From a virus, in IMG/VR virus record IMGVR_UViG_3300022752_002575, positions 1-41,126 of that record: a DNA stretch of 41,126 nt. One strand, 5' to 3'. Shown here in pieces: positions 6,206-13,763 of the stretch. Positions within the stretch are counted from its first letter, which is position 1; each line of letters opens with the position of its first letter. The position numbers were made by a program, and so were the translations under genes. A model generated the notes under the pieces. It was not told the origin of the DNA. It saw only the letters and a list, made by a program, of their open reading frames with translations, and did not search any database.

Positions 6206-7825
6206 CTATGAACTACTTAAAATTTGATAAGTATAGCTAAAATCAGCTGGGTAGGCACCATTAACATGTTTACAGTAGATATTAACCACTCCTGTACCTA
6301 ATTCGACTGAAAAAACTACATTACTTTCATATAACGGATTACCCATATAATCATATTCTTCGGTCATGATTATTTTATCTAAGTTATTATCTACTGATAT
6401 AATTAATTTTCCAAACCTGCTTTGATCCAAAGGAAAAATAGTTAATAAATAGGTAACAATAATAGTGCAATTTTCGTCAAATGGTATTCTAAACAGCATA
6501 GAATTAAATGCTACCGGAATTGTTAAGTGGGTGCTAGCTTGATTAAGAAAGTTTGTACTACCTGATACTTCTGGATAATATCTACGATTAAAATTAGCAG
6601 CAGCTAACCCTGTATTGATTTCAACTCCATCAAATTCGCTATTATAGGCTCTATCAAAAATATCTCCCCAGCTCAAATTGCCTGGTGATACAAATTTAAT
6701 TATACTACTACCGTCTCCAGTAACCATATTCCCAGCACCATTATTGCCTACATTTACAAAAACATTATTATTTGTTTGATTTCCGTAACCTTTAACAATT
6801 AAAACTCCGTTTTCCTTAACATCTGTAAAAAAAGAATTTTTTATTATATTACGTCTAGGACCGAATCTTTGTCCTAATTGAAAAGTGTCAGTTCCTTGCC
6901 CGAATAAAAATCCAAATTTCGATTCTATTATTTCGCAATCATCCCATACATTGTTAATGATATCATGCTTACTAACAAATGGGTAAACATAACGGCTTAT
7001 TTTAATCTTTTTAAAATGATTATTCTTAGAGCTGACTGCTTCTGAATATGACTCAAGATTAAAAGCATAATTTTGATCTACTATAGGAATTGTACTATCT
7101 TGCCCAGTAAACCAATCAAAGTTTCCAATTACCTCTATATCTTCGAAATTACTATCTCTTACAGAATTTAATAAAAAGCAGGCAGTATCGGACTCATTCA
7201 CTTTTATGGTGAATCCTTTTAATTCTATGTGTTTTGGTTGGTGTAAAAAATTATCTATGTTCACGTTACGATTAATAGTTGTAGCACGATCATCTATAAA
7301 TTTAAATACAGGGCCATTATTTCCTAAGTACTCAAAAATTGTTTTTCCTTTTCCAGAACCGCGAATGCTAACATAGCTAGGAATATATATGGTAGACGAA
7401 ATTTTAAAAGTTCCTGGCAAGAATTCTAAAGTTACTTTTTCTGCCCTATTTGATATCCATAAACTATCTATAGCATATTGTAGCTCAGAAGTCATATCAT
7501 TACCGTTGGGTAAAATTCCATAGGCTAAATTAGATACATGATCATCTAACCTTTCCGACAAATTTCTTACCACAGGAGCAAGAACTAAAGGATTATTTTT
7601 TTTATATCTATATTGATTAGCTATATCCAATAGATTATCTTTCTGCGTTATAATCTTTGTGTTACCAAGAGCAGGTGCTCCTTCACTTATAGCTCCATTG
7701 CCTATGAATAACTCTTGACTATCTATAGCCCAGGCCATTTCTCCGCTAGCTAATTGTGGTAGACCTGTACCTTGATTTTTTTGCCCACGGCGTATTTGAA
7801 TACGACTAATTTGAACTACAGCCAT
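6206..7825 (-). CDS. tail fibre/adhesin with Mtd-like N-terminus and pectate-lyase beta-helix
   Basis: 539 aa. Residues 8-45 (IQIRRGQ...LASGEMAWAIDSQELFIGNG) match the small N-terminal module seen in major tropism determinant and many fibre proteins, a virion-attachment piece. Residues 110-400 look like a right-handed parallel beta-helix (VTLEFLPGTFKISSTIYIPS, YVSIRGSGKGKTIFEYLG, many short Asn-rich strands), the fold of pectate lyases and tailspike depolymerases. The C-terminal 120 aa form a beta-rich cap. It could bind or cut surface polysaccharide; no catalytic residues can be named. TAAATA box 18 nt and SD AGAGGA upstream of ATG. Confidence 0.82.
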   Translation of the reverse strand: MAVVQISRIQIRRGQKNQGTGLPQLASGEMAWAIDSQELFIGNGAISEGAPALGNTKIITQKDNLLDIANQYRYKKNNPLVLAPVVRNLSERLDDHVSNLAYGILPNGNDMTSELQYAIDSLWISNRAEKVTLEFLPGTFKISSTIYIPSYVSIRGSGKGKTIFEYLGNNGPVFKFIDDRATTINRNVNIDNFLHQPKHIELKGFTIKVNESDTACFLLNSVRDSNFEDIEVIGNFDWFTGQDSTIPIVDQNYAFNLESYSEAVSSKNNHFKKIKISRYVYPFVSKHDIINNVWDDCEIIESKFGFLFGQGTDTFQLGQRFGPRRNIIKNSFFTDVKENGVLIVKGYGNQTNNNVFVNVGNNGAGNMVTGDGSSIIKFVSPGNLSWGDIFDRAYNSEFDGVEINTGLAAANFNRRYYPEVSGSTNFLNQASTHLTIPVAFNSMLFRIPFDENCTIIVTYLLTIFPLDQSRFGKLIISVDNNLDKIIMTEEYDYMGNPLYESNVVFSVELGTGVVNIYCKHVNGAYPADFSYTYQILSSS

Positions 7826-7843
7826 AAAATATCCTCTTTTGGA

Positions 7844-7849
7844 TATTTA
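7844..7849 (-). promoter_or_regulatory. putative late promoter box
   Basis: AGCTAAATATCC on the minus strand. The stop codon TAA of the nuclease gene upstream is itself part of the box; the fibre gene starts 18 nt downstream. Confidence 0.55.
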
Positions 7850-8533
7850 GCTGATTTTATAGTATTGTTCTACCCTAGCACACCAACGATCAACCCACAT
7901 ATTAAAATCTTGTGGTCTTAATTCAAATTCTTGATACTGCATGTCCTTGCTACACATCAAAATTACACCTTTTTTAATATCAGTGCCATGGACTTCGTTA
8001 TGTGCTAGAGCATAGGCAGTAAGTTGTAGATAGTAATCCTCGATCCATTCCTCTTTCTTAGGTTTATTCGTCTGCTTAAAGTCTAATATAGCAGGTTCAC
8101 TTTGATGTAGTCCTACACAATCCGTAGTTCCTGCATATAATTCTGGAAAGTATAAGGGAACTTCATTGCCCCAAACTTCATCTACTTTCCAAAAACCCTG
8201 TGCGATTACCATACGGGCCATATCCAAACTCTGCTGGGCAAAAGGGTTAGTTACTGTTTCTTTTAAAGGTATACCCTTGATATGATCTTCTAAAAACTTA
8301 TGCATACGAGTTCCTCGACCCGCTGCTTCTGTAGTAATTTCTTGAGCTTTCTTTTCGCCCACCGCCTTGCGCCAATTAGCTAATGCTTCTCTAGCTTCTG
8401 CTGGTTTAGTGCGATCTAGTATAGTAGTTACACTGGGCACACAATTACCATCCGGTGTAGCATACAATCTACGTCCTGACGAATCATCTCTGCTTAGTTG
8501 TTTATAGGTATATTTGGATACAAGTAAAGTCAT
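7847..8533 (-). CDS. PD-(D/E)XK exonuclease, Cas4/RecB type
   Basis: 228 aa with the RecB-like nuclease motifs in order: GRGTRMHKFLE (residues 72-82, His78), GTTDCVG (Asp138), ILDFKQT (Asp151, Lys153) and YYLQLTAYALA (Gln170, Tyr174). These bind the metal ion and cut DNA ends. T4-like marine phages carry homologous 'exonuclease' genes thought to act in recombination or host DNA degradation. The promoter is a perfect sigma70 consensus only 9 nt upstream of the ATG, so the mRNA would be almost leaderless. No internal Met gives a better start; the first residues MTLLVSKYTYKQLSR look native. Confidence 0.85.
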   Translation of the reverse strand: MTLLVSKYTYKQLSRDDSSGRRLYATPDGNCVPSVTTILDRTKPAEAREALANWRKAVGEKKAQEITTEAAGRGTRMHKFLEDHIKGIPLKETVTNPFAQQSLDMARMVIAQGFWKVDEVWGNEVPLYFPELYAGTTDCVGLHQSEPAILDFKQTNKPKKEEWIEDYYLQLTAYALAHNEVHGTDIKKGVILMCSKDMQYQEFELRPQDFNMWVDRWCARVEQYYKIS

Positions 8534-8542
8534 AATTTATAT

Positions 8543-8571
8543 ATTATATATGACTTATACTTATATGTCAA
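8543..8571 (-). promoter_or_regulatory. perfect-consensus sigma70 promoter
   Basis: TTGACA, 17-nt spacer, TATAAT on the minus strand. The TGA stop of the preceding gene lies inside the -35 box. With a start about 7 nt past the -10, transcription would begin within a few nt of the nuclease ATG at 8533. Confidence 0.8.
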
Positions 8572-8891
8572 CCTGGCTGTTGTAGAGTTTTTGCTGCGGC
8601 CTTTTTAGCAGTGTTCATTATGTTATTCTGTCCTTGACTGGCAGTGGCTTCTGGCTTTTCCTTTGTTTTCAACGTGATACCTTGTCCGTCAAAGTTATGT
8701 ACTATTTTCTTTAACTGAGGAATGCTGTCATATTCTGCTTTAAAAGTTTCGTAGTCCATGTGTATGCCACTTACATTACGCAGCATATTGGATATCTGGT
8801 CCCAAGTATAAGTAGCCATTTGTTGCTTGGCATCAGCTTGGTTGCGTAGTTGGAGTAAGATGCGGATAAGATTATCCGCACCTTCAGTTAG
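8568..8891 (-). CDS. -1 frame extension of the 8888-9802 gene (or separate 83-aa gene from 8819)
   Basis: This frame is open from 8921 to 8568. The only ATG, at 8819, gives 83 aa (MATYTWDQISNMLRNVSGIH..., C-terminal Ala/Lys/Gln-rich tail) but has no Shine-Dalgarno. The codons before it (LTEGADNLIRILLQLRNQAD then AKQQ) read as real protein and join the preceding gene exactly after an A AAA AAC heptamer with a -1 shift. The shifted product would be 304 + 107 = 411 aa. Alternatives: an independent 83-aa gene, or a single-base error in the nine-A run. The sequence has two charged helices and no known motif; function unknown. Confidence 0.6.
   Translation of the reverse strand, partial: LTEGADNLIRILLQLRNQADAKQQMATYTWDQISNMLRNVSGIHMDYETFKAEYDSIPQLKKIVHNFDGQGITLKTKEKPEATASQGQNNIMNTAKKAAAKTLQQPG
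8862..8879 (-). other. stem-loop downstream of the slippery site
   Basis: GCGGATAATCTTATCCGC on the minus strand folds into a 7-bp stem with a 4-nt loop. It begins 11 nt after the slippery heptamer. It lacks a following T-run, so it is not an intrinsic terminator. Confidence 0.55.
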
Positions 8892-9802
8892 TTTTTTTTT
8901 GAACTTAGAATAGTGCCTAATCTACGGCTGTATTCAATTGATTCACGCTTGGCACGACCTGCCATTTCAACTCCGCCAGCTGCTGGTTCAGCTGCGTCAA
9001 ATTCGTCGCCCGAGGGAAATTCTTCTGAGCCCATATTAGCTGCCATGTCTTCGCCTGGTGCTGGTGTTGGAGCGCCTTCTCCTGTTCCTGGTGCTTCTTC
9101 GCCTGTTAATATTGCCACTGCCTGTGCTAGAGTTTGACGATTGCCTTCTAAACAAGTATAAATTTCATCTAATGCTGGCTTTACTTTACCAGCAAATTGT
9201 CCGCTTATTTCGCTACCTAATTCGTCTCTTATAGAGTCTACTAATTCTAACATGGTTTCGGACTTTAGGCTGGCTACATCTTCAAGCCAACCTGTGATCT
9301 TATCCACCATGTCTCGTGCGCTCATAATTAGAGCGGCCTTTTCTTCTTCACCCTCACGCAGAGTTCTACGATTCAATGCTGTGCGTAGAACTTCCATGGC
9401 CTCTTCTAAACTTTCTTTCTTAGCCATCTTAGTGGCTGTGGCATACATTACTTCTTCACCACGATCACCATAACGTTTGCTAAAGTCGCCTTTGACTTTC
9501 TTCATGCCTTTAACATATTTTTCACGCTTGCCTTCTTCATCCTTGCTAAGACTACGCTCTGAAATTGCTGTGGTTAACACATCTAAGAACATACGATCTT
9601 TATGATAGTCATTGCTTTCATAAACAGCATCAAATTCTTTACTGCTTTCAAAGCTGGCAATTTTATCCATAACACGATCACGGGCTACCTGTAACTGTTC
9701 TAAGGTAAAGCCATCAAGGTTTAATCTATAGCCAAACTTTTTAGCCATACTTTCATTAAGTGTTTTACTAGTCTTTGGATGCGAAAGGTCTCTAATCTGC
9801 AT
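8888..9802 (-). CDS. phage protein of unknown function, 304 aa (zero-frame product)
   Basis: Starts MQIRDLSHPKTSKTLNESMA. Residues 25-110 are helical and charged; a stretch KYVKGMKKVKGDFSKRYGDR followed by GEEVMYATATKMA is typical of T4-like marine phage proteins that I recall only as hypothetical. Residues 215-275 are a low-complexity Pro/Gly/Ala/Glu linker (GEEAPGTGEGAPTPAPGEDM). The C-terminus is basic (AGRAKRES) and ends SSKKN at the A-run. A late box and SD (TTTAGGA) precede the ATG. Length and linker fit a scaffold or virion accessory protein, but that is a guess. It may continue by frameshift into the 107-aa extension. Confidence 0.8.
   Translation of the reverse strand: MQIRDLSHPKTSKTLNESMAKKFGYRLNLDGFTLEQLQVARDRVMDKIASFESSKEFDAVYESNDYHKDRMFLDVLTTAISERSLSKDEEGKREKYVKGMKKVKGDFSKRYGDRGEEVMYATATKMAKKESLEEAMEVLRTALNRRTLREGEEEKAALIMSARDMVDKITGWLEDVASLKSETMLELVDSIRDELGSEISGQFAGKVKPALDEIYTCLEGNRQTLAQAVAILTGEEAPGTGEGAPTPAPGEDMAANMGSEEFPSGDEFDAAEPAAGGVEMAGRAKRESIEYSRRLGTILSSKKN
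8891..8897 (-). other. candidate -1 ribosomal frameshift (slippery) heptamer
   Basis: Nine A then C: in the zero frame it reads TCA AAA AAA AAC TAA, so A AAA AAC is in the correct X XXY YYZ phase directly before the stop. A -1 shift reads CTA ACT GAA into the downstream ORF. A nine-A run can also cause polymerase slippage. Confidence 0.6.
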
Positions 9803-9828
9803 TTTTTAATTCCTAAAGGATCTATTTT

Positions 9829-9834
9829 TATTTA
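9829..9834 (-). promoter_or_regulatory. putative late promoter box
   Basis: CTGATAAATAAA on the minus strand, 26 nt before the 304-aa gene. Confidence 0.5.
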
Positions 9835-10260
9835 TCAGAAATGTGTCTTGAACTCTGAGGCGATTTGCTCTTTGAATAGTCTGGACCTATGCTCACTAAG
9901 ATCGTATCTATTATAAAGTATCTCTCGTTTTATAGGATCTTGAGTTCGTTTTATCTGTTCTTTGTATATATCTATGTCTACGTTATTGTAATAATATTTT
10001 CTATCTAAGTCTTTTATGCCTACATACAAATTGAAATTATTATGTTCATAAAACTTTGCTGCCAATAGTGCTGAACTTTTAGTATAAAAACTATCGATCA
10101 CGTCTTGGCTTTTAATATAGCTTAAATTCCATTTATCTTGTTCACGCTTAATTCTAAACTTTTTATATGCTAGACTATTATCAGGAAGAACTGTAACTGG
10201 TAAGCTACGATCTAATTCCTGTTCTACATATTTCTTAAGTTCTTTAACCTTTGTAACCAT
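9835..10260 (-). CDS. hypothetical protein, 141 aa
   Basis: MVTKVKELKKYVEQELDRSL followed by PVTVLPDNSLAYKKFRIKRE and a basic, Tyr-rich middle (KYYYNNVDIDIYKEQI), ending in helices. Start overlaps the previous gene's stop by 17 nt. Strand-rich first half, helical second half; no signal peptide, no membrane segment, no recognised motif. Member of the tightly packed minus-strand run 9.8-12.4 kb; probably a phage-specific protein of unknown role. Confidence 0.75.
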   Translation of the reverse strand: MVTKVKELKKYVEQELDRSLPVTVLPDNSLAYKKFRIKREQDKWNLSYIKSQDVIDSFYTKSSALLAAKFYEHNNFNLYVGIKDLDRKYYYNNVDIDIYKEQIKRTQDPIKREILYNRYDLSEHRSRLFKEQIASEFKTHF

Positions 10261-10450
10261 TTGCTACCACTTTCGGATTATGTTCGCCTATTTTAATTAC
10301 CAAACTTTTACGAATCATACCCTCAATTACGAATTGGTCATGTTCAGGAAAACTTTTTAAAGGGCGTGGCTGTCTTAGTCGAGGCAACATATCACGCTCT
10401 TCATTGGTCATAAAGATAGTAAACCTTTTTAAGACTTCACTGACTTTCAT
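10244..10450 (-). CDS. hypothetical protein, 68 aa
   Basis: MKVSEVLKRFTIFMTNEERD at the start, then MLPRLRQPRPLKSFPEHDQF and a final strand pair (VIKIGEHNPKVVANGYKG). The ERD/EHDQFVIEGMIRKSLV part resembles a small winged-helix-like pattern, but too little is present to say so. Starts with ATGA-type overlap on the 416-aa gene and overlaps the next gene by 17 nt. Function unknown. Confidence 0.72.
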   Translation of the reverse strand: MKVSEVLKRFTIFMTNEERDMLPRLRQPRPLKSFPEHDQFVIEGMIRKSLVIKIGEHNPKVVANGYKG

Positions 10451-11697
10451 CTTAGTCCTGCAATACGCAGCATAGATTCTAATTCAGCACTTTCTTTAGG
10501 CATTTGACGCTGAGATTGTGCCAACTTTTGCGGATCTACTTTTTTACGATCAGCAGTTGCTTGGACACCCATAACATTATCTATATCTGCTTGAGCATCT
10601 GGAGTATTTGCCTGACCAGTCATAGTTGTTATTCCTGATCCCACAGGTCGTTGTGCTCTAATTGTTGCGTCACGACCCATTCTATAGCTGCTGTCATGTC
10701 CAATTACATTACCTTTGGCATCTTTAGTTTGTGATATATCCATAGGTCCTGCTTGATATCTTGTAGTAGTATGACCTGTAGCTGGGTCTTGTTTTTGACT
10801 CAGCCCTCCAATAGGCACAGTCCAATCACTTTCCTCAACTTGTCCATCACCGTATTGTCCAGTTTGTCTGTCTAATTTATTAAATCCTTGGTCATGAGCT
10901 TGAGCCATAGACATAATCTGTTGATCCATTTTTTGGATCAATGCAGGCAGCTCTTTGGCAAATTTTATAATGTTGGTTTGATCCTGCGGACCTAATTGTG
11001 CAAACTCTGGTGTGCGAACAAATTCATTAGCACTATTTAATAATTCTTTGAACACGTCAGTTAGTTGGGGTAACATTCTGATCATTTCCCCGGAGGCATT
11101 ACGTAGACTACCTTGAATATTTACAGTGCCATCAGGGTTAGCAACTAATAACTGCTTCATTGCTTCTCTATCCTGTGGAGATATTTCAGGATCGCTCAAC
11201 ACGCCATTCACTGTGAGCTCTGTAGGAACCTTACTACCTGCGGGTTCTTGTTCTTCCAGCCCTGCTAACCGGCGTAATCTATGAACTAATAATTTGCTCA
11301 TTTCATCATGATCCTCATCACCATGTATTGGGCTACGACTATCTCCTGGAGGAGCGAGAGCATCTTCTGTGCTGACAACTTCTTTATTAGTTAAATCGTC
11401 TGTGTCAGGAGAATCCATTTGCATTTTACCATCTGGAGTAGGTTTAAGACTACTTGGATCTACTTCTTGAGTAGTGCCATCTGGTTTAGTTAGAGTAGCT
11501 TTTTTAGTGGCAGGATCTACCTTGGTAATTTTTCCTACTGGAGCACCAGTAGTTTCTTTGACATCATCTTTTTTCTTAGGTGGAACACGAGGAGCAATAA
11601 CTGTTTCTGATTCACGATCAGGATCAATATATCGTCTATTATACTTACGAGCCTTTACGCCCTTTTTGAATTCACTTAAAATTTCATCACGCTTCAT
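10447..11697 (-). CDS. largely disordered phage protein, 416 aa
   Basis: N-terminus MKRDEILSEFKKGVKARKYN is shared in style with other phage virion-region proteins. Residues 35-130 are charged, Pro/Asp/Thr-rich and disordered. A short conserved-looking helix (MSKLLVHRLRRLAGLEEQE) occurs near residue 140 and its echo (LESMLRIAGLR) ends the protein; both contain the (R)LAGL/IAGLR pattern. The rest is Gln/Asp-rich. This layout fits a scaffold or chaperone with terminal binding peptides, but no family was recognised. It overlaps both neighbours by 4 nt, so it is in one transcript with them. Confidence 0.78.
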   Translation of the reverse strand: MKRDEILSEFKKGVKARKYNRRYIDPDRESETVIAPRVPPKKKDDVKETTGAPVGKITKVDPATKKATLTKPDGTTQEVDPSSLKPTPDGKMQMDSPDTDDLTNKEVVSTEDALAPPGDSRSPIHGDEDHDEMSKLLVHRLRRLAGLEEQEPAGSKVPTELTVNGVLSDPEISPQDREAMKQLLVANPDGTVNIQGSLRNASGEMIRMLPQLTDVFKELLNSANEFVRTPEFAQLGPQDQTNIIKFAKELPALIQKMDQQIMSMAQAHDQGFNKLDRQTGQYGDGQVEESDWTVPIGGLSQKQDPATGHTTTRYQAGPMDISQTKDAKGNVIGHDSSYRMGRDATIRAQRPVGSGITTMTGQANTPDAQADIDNVMGVQATADRKKVDPQKLAQSQRQMPKESAELESMLRIAGLR

Positions 11698-12410
11698 GTT
11701 TTTTCCTTTAGACTGAGAGCACGGTCTTCTAAATCATACAAGTGTTGTCTTAGCTTGTCTATCCAACCCTGTGCCCTTAATACTTTAAACGCTATATTCT
11801 CAACACCAAACTCGCCTGTTTTTTCTAATCCTGCTCGTCGTAATTTACTTAATTCAGTTTTTACACTGTTAGCTTTGTCATAATCTTTTGACTTTAATGC
11901 TAGCTTAATTTTATTTAAGTAATTTTCTACTTTTTGTTCTACGTCTTCGTCCTTGATCTGAGCACGAACTGGCGCAGGTTCTTTGATCCACTGATCATCT
12001 AATACACTGTATATACCAGAACTAACATGTTTTTCGTCACTACTTTGAACATATAGTTCGACATCAATACCTTTTATTCTTATGTCATGATTAAAGTTAT
12101 ATTGATTCTTCTTGGCATCAAACAATGGTTTAAGATGAAACTCGGCGGCACGAGGAATATCTACTATAAGGTGTAGATCTAAGTCACTGTGTTCTGTATA
12201 GGTATAGGCAGCGTTGCTACCTGATATGGTAATATCTCGTAACCTAAGATTAGGGATGTCAATAAACTTTGCGAAATTTTCTGCAATTAGTAGCAGTTTA
12301 TATCGTATAAGATGGTTTAATTTATTATTGGTAAAAAGTAACGGATTTAATTGGTCGTGAAACTGAACTGCTTGATCAACTATGCCCTCTTGGAATTCTT
12401 TTAGATACAT
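11694..12410 (-). CDS. pol-beta-type nucleotidyltransferase, 238 aa
   Basis: Contains the hallmark GS...DxD pattern: ISGSNAAYTYTEHSDLDLHL (about residues 63-82), with a third acidic residue on the strand GIDVELYV. This fold transfers NMPs to nucleic acids, proteins or antibiotics. The C-terminal half is helical (YDKANSVKTELSKLRRAGLE) and ends in a long basic helix. Homologous proteins occur in T4-like marine phages as 'nucleotidyltransferase' of unknown substrate (recalled). Overlaps the 416-aa gene by 4 nt. The family is fairly certain; the target unknown. Confidence 0.82.
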   Translation of the reverse strand: MYLKEFQEGIVDQAVQFHDQLNPLLFTNNKLNHLIRYKLLLIAENFAKFIDIPNLRLRDITISGSNAAYTYTEHSDLDLHLIVDIPRAAEFHLKPLFDAKKNQYNFNHDIRIKGIDVELYVQSSDEKHVSSGIYSVLDDQWIKEPAPVRAQIKDEDVEQKVENYLNKIKLALKSKDYDKANSVKTELSKLRRAGLEKTGEFGVENIAFKVLRAQGWIDKLRQHLYDLEDRALSLKEKT

Positions 12411-12419
12411 TTATCATAA

Positions 12420-12803
12420 TCACTTGGGTAACATACTAATTATCTTCCCGACCTCTCCATGTGTTAGGTATCCTGTTCCTACTAAAAAAGCAGCCACACC
12501 AATTGCTATGTATGTGCCTTTTGTTTTAAACTTTTCAAATGCTTCAATTTTAGCCATCATAGAGGCATGAGCTTCTTGATTAACCTTATCAGATTCTTTC
12601 ATGGCAGCATAATAGTTATCACGATTAGTTCTGTATTCCACTAACATATCGTCTAACTTACGATCAAGTTGATCCCGTGTACGATCCAGACAATCATGCA
12701 TGTCTCTCACATCTACCTTTAGATCATCAACTTTTTCAATAATATTACGAGTTTTTTCTTCAACTACTCCAACTCGTTCTTCAACAGAAGGTCCCGGCAT
12801 CAT
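12420..12803 (-). CDS. coiled-coil protein with C-terminal membrane anchor, 127 aa
   Basis: Residues 5-95 form a long heptad-like coiled coil (VEERVGVVEEKTRNIIEKVD and following), then a lysine stop and a single hydrophobic helix (YIAIGVAAFLVGTGYLTHG), ending in a short charged tail. The same layout occurs in XhlA-type phage lysis accessory proteins and some holins, but the match is by architecture only. SD GGAG lies 3-8 nt before the two tandem Met codons; a TAAATA box lies 55 nt upstream. A role at the inner membrane is likely. Confidence 0.75.
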   Translation of the reverse strand: MMPGPSVEERVGVVEEKTRNIIEKVDDLKVDVRDMHDCLDRTRDQLDRKLDDMLVEYRTNRDNYYAAMKESDKVNQEAHASMMAKIEAFEKFKTKGTYIAIGVAAFLVGTGYLTHGEVGKIISMLPK

Positions 12804-12858
12804 CGCTCCAAAAAAAGTGTAGCCTAATCAATGCCTTATGGGTGCCTGTTAATATTAT

Positions 12859-12864
12859 TATTTA
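12859..12864 (-). promoter_or_regulatory. putative late promoter box
   Basis: AATAAATAATA on the minus strand, 55 nt before the coiled-coil membrane gene, in an AT-rich repeat stretch, so chance is possible. Confidence 0.35.
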
Positions 12865-13236
12865 TTATTTAAAGTCAAAAATTATGTTGCGACCTAACAC
12901 AAATATGGGTCTTTCGAATTTAACTGTTTCGGTAAGATTAGGAATATATGGCACATATTCAAAACTCTGTTTTAATTTATATAATGGATCATTATTGCGT
13001 TCAAATAAGCCTTCTAATTCCATTGTCCACTCAAAATACCAACAACTTTCTTTATCCATTCCAAAGATATTGGATGATATTTTTTTTGGAGGATGATCAT
13101 AATAGATATTTCCATTTAGGCTTATTACACCTAAGACTGTGTCAAAATTTTGTTGTTGTAATCTTTCCGTATCAGAACGAGAACGATATGCTTTGGTTTC
13201 GGTTATATCTACTAAGGTATATAGGCTGTATATCAT
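12865..13236 (-). CDS. hypothetical protein, 123 aa
   Basis: MIYSLYTLVDITETKAYRSR then a beta-rich body (VLGVISLNGNIYYDHPPKKI, WYFEWTMELEGLF, FERPIFVLGRNIIFDF). Two Trp/Phe-rich strands suggest a small beta barrel, typical of a virion or adaptor protein. A TAAATA box ends 6 nt before the ATG and a terminator lies just upstream, so it starts a new transcript. No family recognised. Confidence 0.75.
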   Translation of the reverse strand: MIYSLYTLVDITETKAYRSRSDTERLQQQNFDTVLGVISLNGNIYYDHPPKKISSNIFGMDKESCWYFEWTMELEGLFERNNDPLYKLKQSFEYVPYIPNLTETVKFERPIFVLGRNIIFDFK

Positions 13237-13242
13237 TGGTAG

Positions 13243-13248
13243 TATTTA
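13243..13248 (-). promoter_or_regulatory. putative late promoter box, very close to start codon
   Basis: GTTAAATACTACCA then ATG on the minus strand. Only 6 nt separate box and start, which would give a leaderless or near-leaderless mRNA. Confidence 0.5.
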
Positions 13249-13256
13249 ACAGCCAC

Positions 13257-13284
13257 AAAAAAAGCCTGGCATAAACCAGGCTTT
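13257..13284 (-). terminator. intrinsic terminator of the 118-aa gene
   Basis: Minus strand: AAAGCCTGG, loop TTTATG, CCAGGCTTT continuing into a run of seven T. A 9-bp stem plus U-tract 16 nt after the stop of the 118-aa gene; textbook Rho-independent form. Confidence 0.88.
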
Positions 13285-13300
13285 AATTACTAATTATAAA

Positions 13301-13657
13301 TTAGGCGTTGCTTACACCAAATAAACTTGTTAGTTCAGTTACTGTAGCACCACTAAAGTCATAGCTATCTACTGTACCTAAATGACGAATGCGAATTTGT
13401 AAAATGACTGCATCTAAAGCATGGCCGTCACCAATTACAATGAACTTGCCTGCTGTACCGCTTGATTCAAACATAGCAGCAGTAGTACCTAACTCACGTG
13501 TTAGAATATCTAATGCACTATCAATACCTGTTTTTGCTGCTAAACTTGCTCCGCAATCAACAATGAATGCTTTGAGCTGCATCTGGCTGTATAGAACGCC
13601 ATGATTACGACCGCTGTTGCTAGTTAGCTGTGGATTAACTCTTGTAAAACTTGCCAT
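13301..13657 (-). CDS. probable virion protein, monocistronic, 118 aa
   Basis: MASFTRVNPQLTSNSGRNHG, then a strand-rich domain (LKAFIVDCGASLAAKTGIDS, FIVIGDGHALDAVILQIRIR) and an acidic/Ser-Thr tail. No family recognised. What stands out is its genetics: a late box about 50 nt upstream, a strong GAGGAG Shine-Dalgarno, then its own strong terminator. That arrangement is used for abundant late products such as decoration or tail-tube proteins, so an abundant structural role is a fair inference. No signal peptide. Confidence 0.8.
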   Translation of the reverse strand: MASFTRVNPQLTSNSGRNHGVLYSQMQLKAFIVDCGASLAAKTGIDSALDILTRELGTTAAMFESSGTAGKFIVIGDGHALDAVILQIRIRHLGTVDSYDFSGATVTELTSLFGVSNA

Positions 13658-13707
13658 AATATATCTCCTCGTTGGCAGAACCTACTCTCAATAGGCCTTT
13701 GTATACT

Positions 13708-13713
13708 TATTTA
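13708..13713 (-). promoter_or_regulatory. putative late promoter of the 118-aa gene
   Basis: TTGGTAAATAAGTATAC on the minus strand, about 50 nt before the start, in a 106-nt gap without other genes. Confidence 0.5.
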
Positions 13714-13763
13714 CCAATCTGGTAAAAAATCCCTGAGTTATATATCAAAATGCTAAGAATAAA

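Noticed and set aside
8862-8879. Stem-loop read as an intrinsic terminator
   Set aside because: No T-run follows on either strand and it lies inside a continuous coding frame; it fits a frameshift-stimulating or chance hairpin better.
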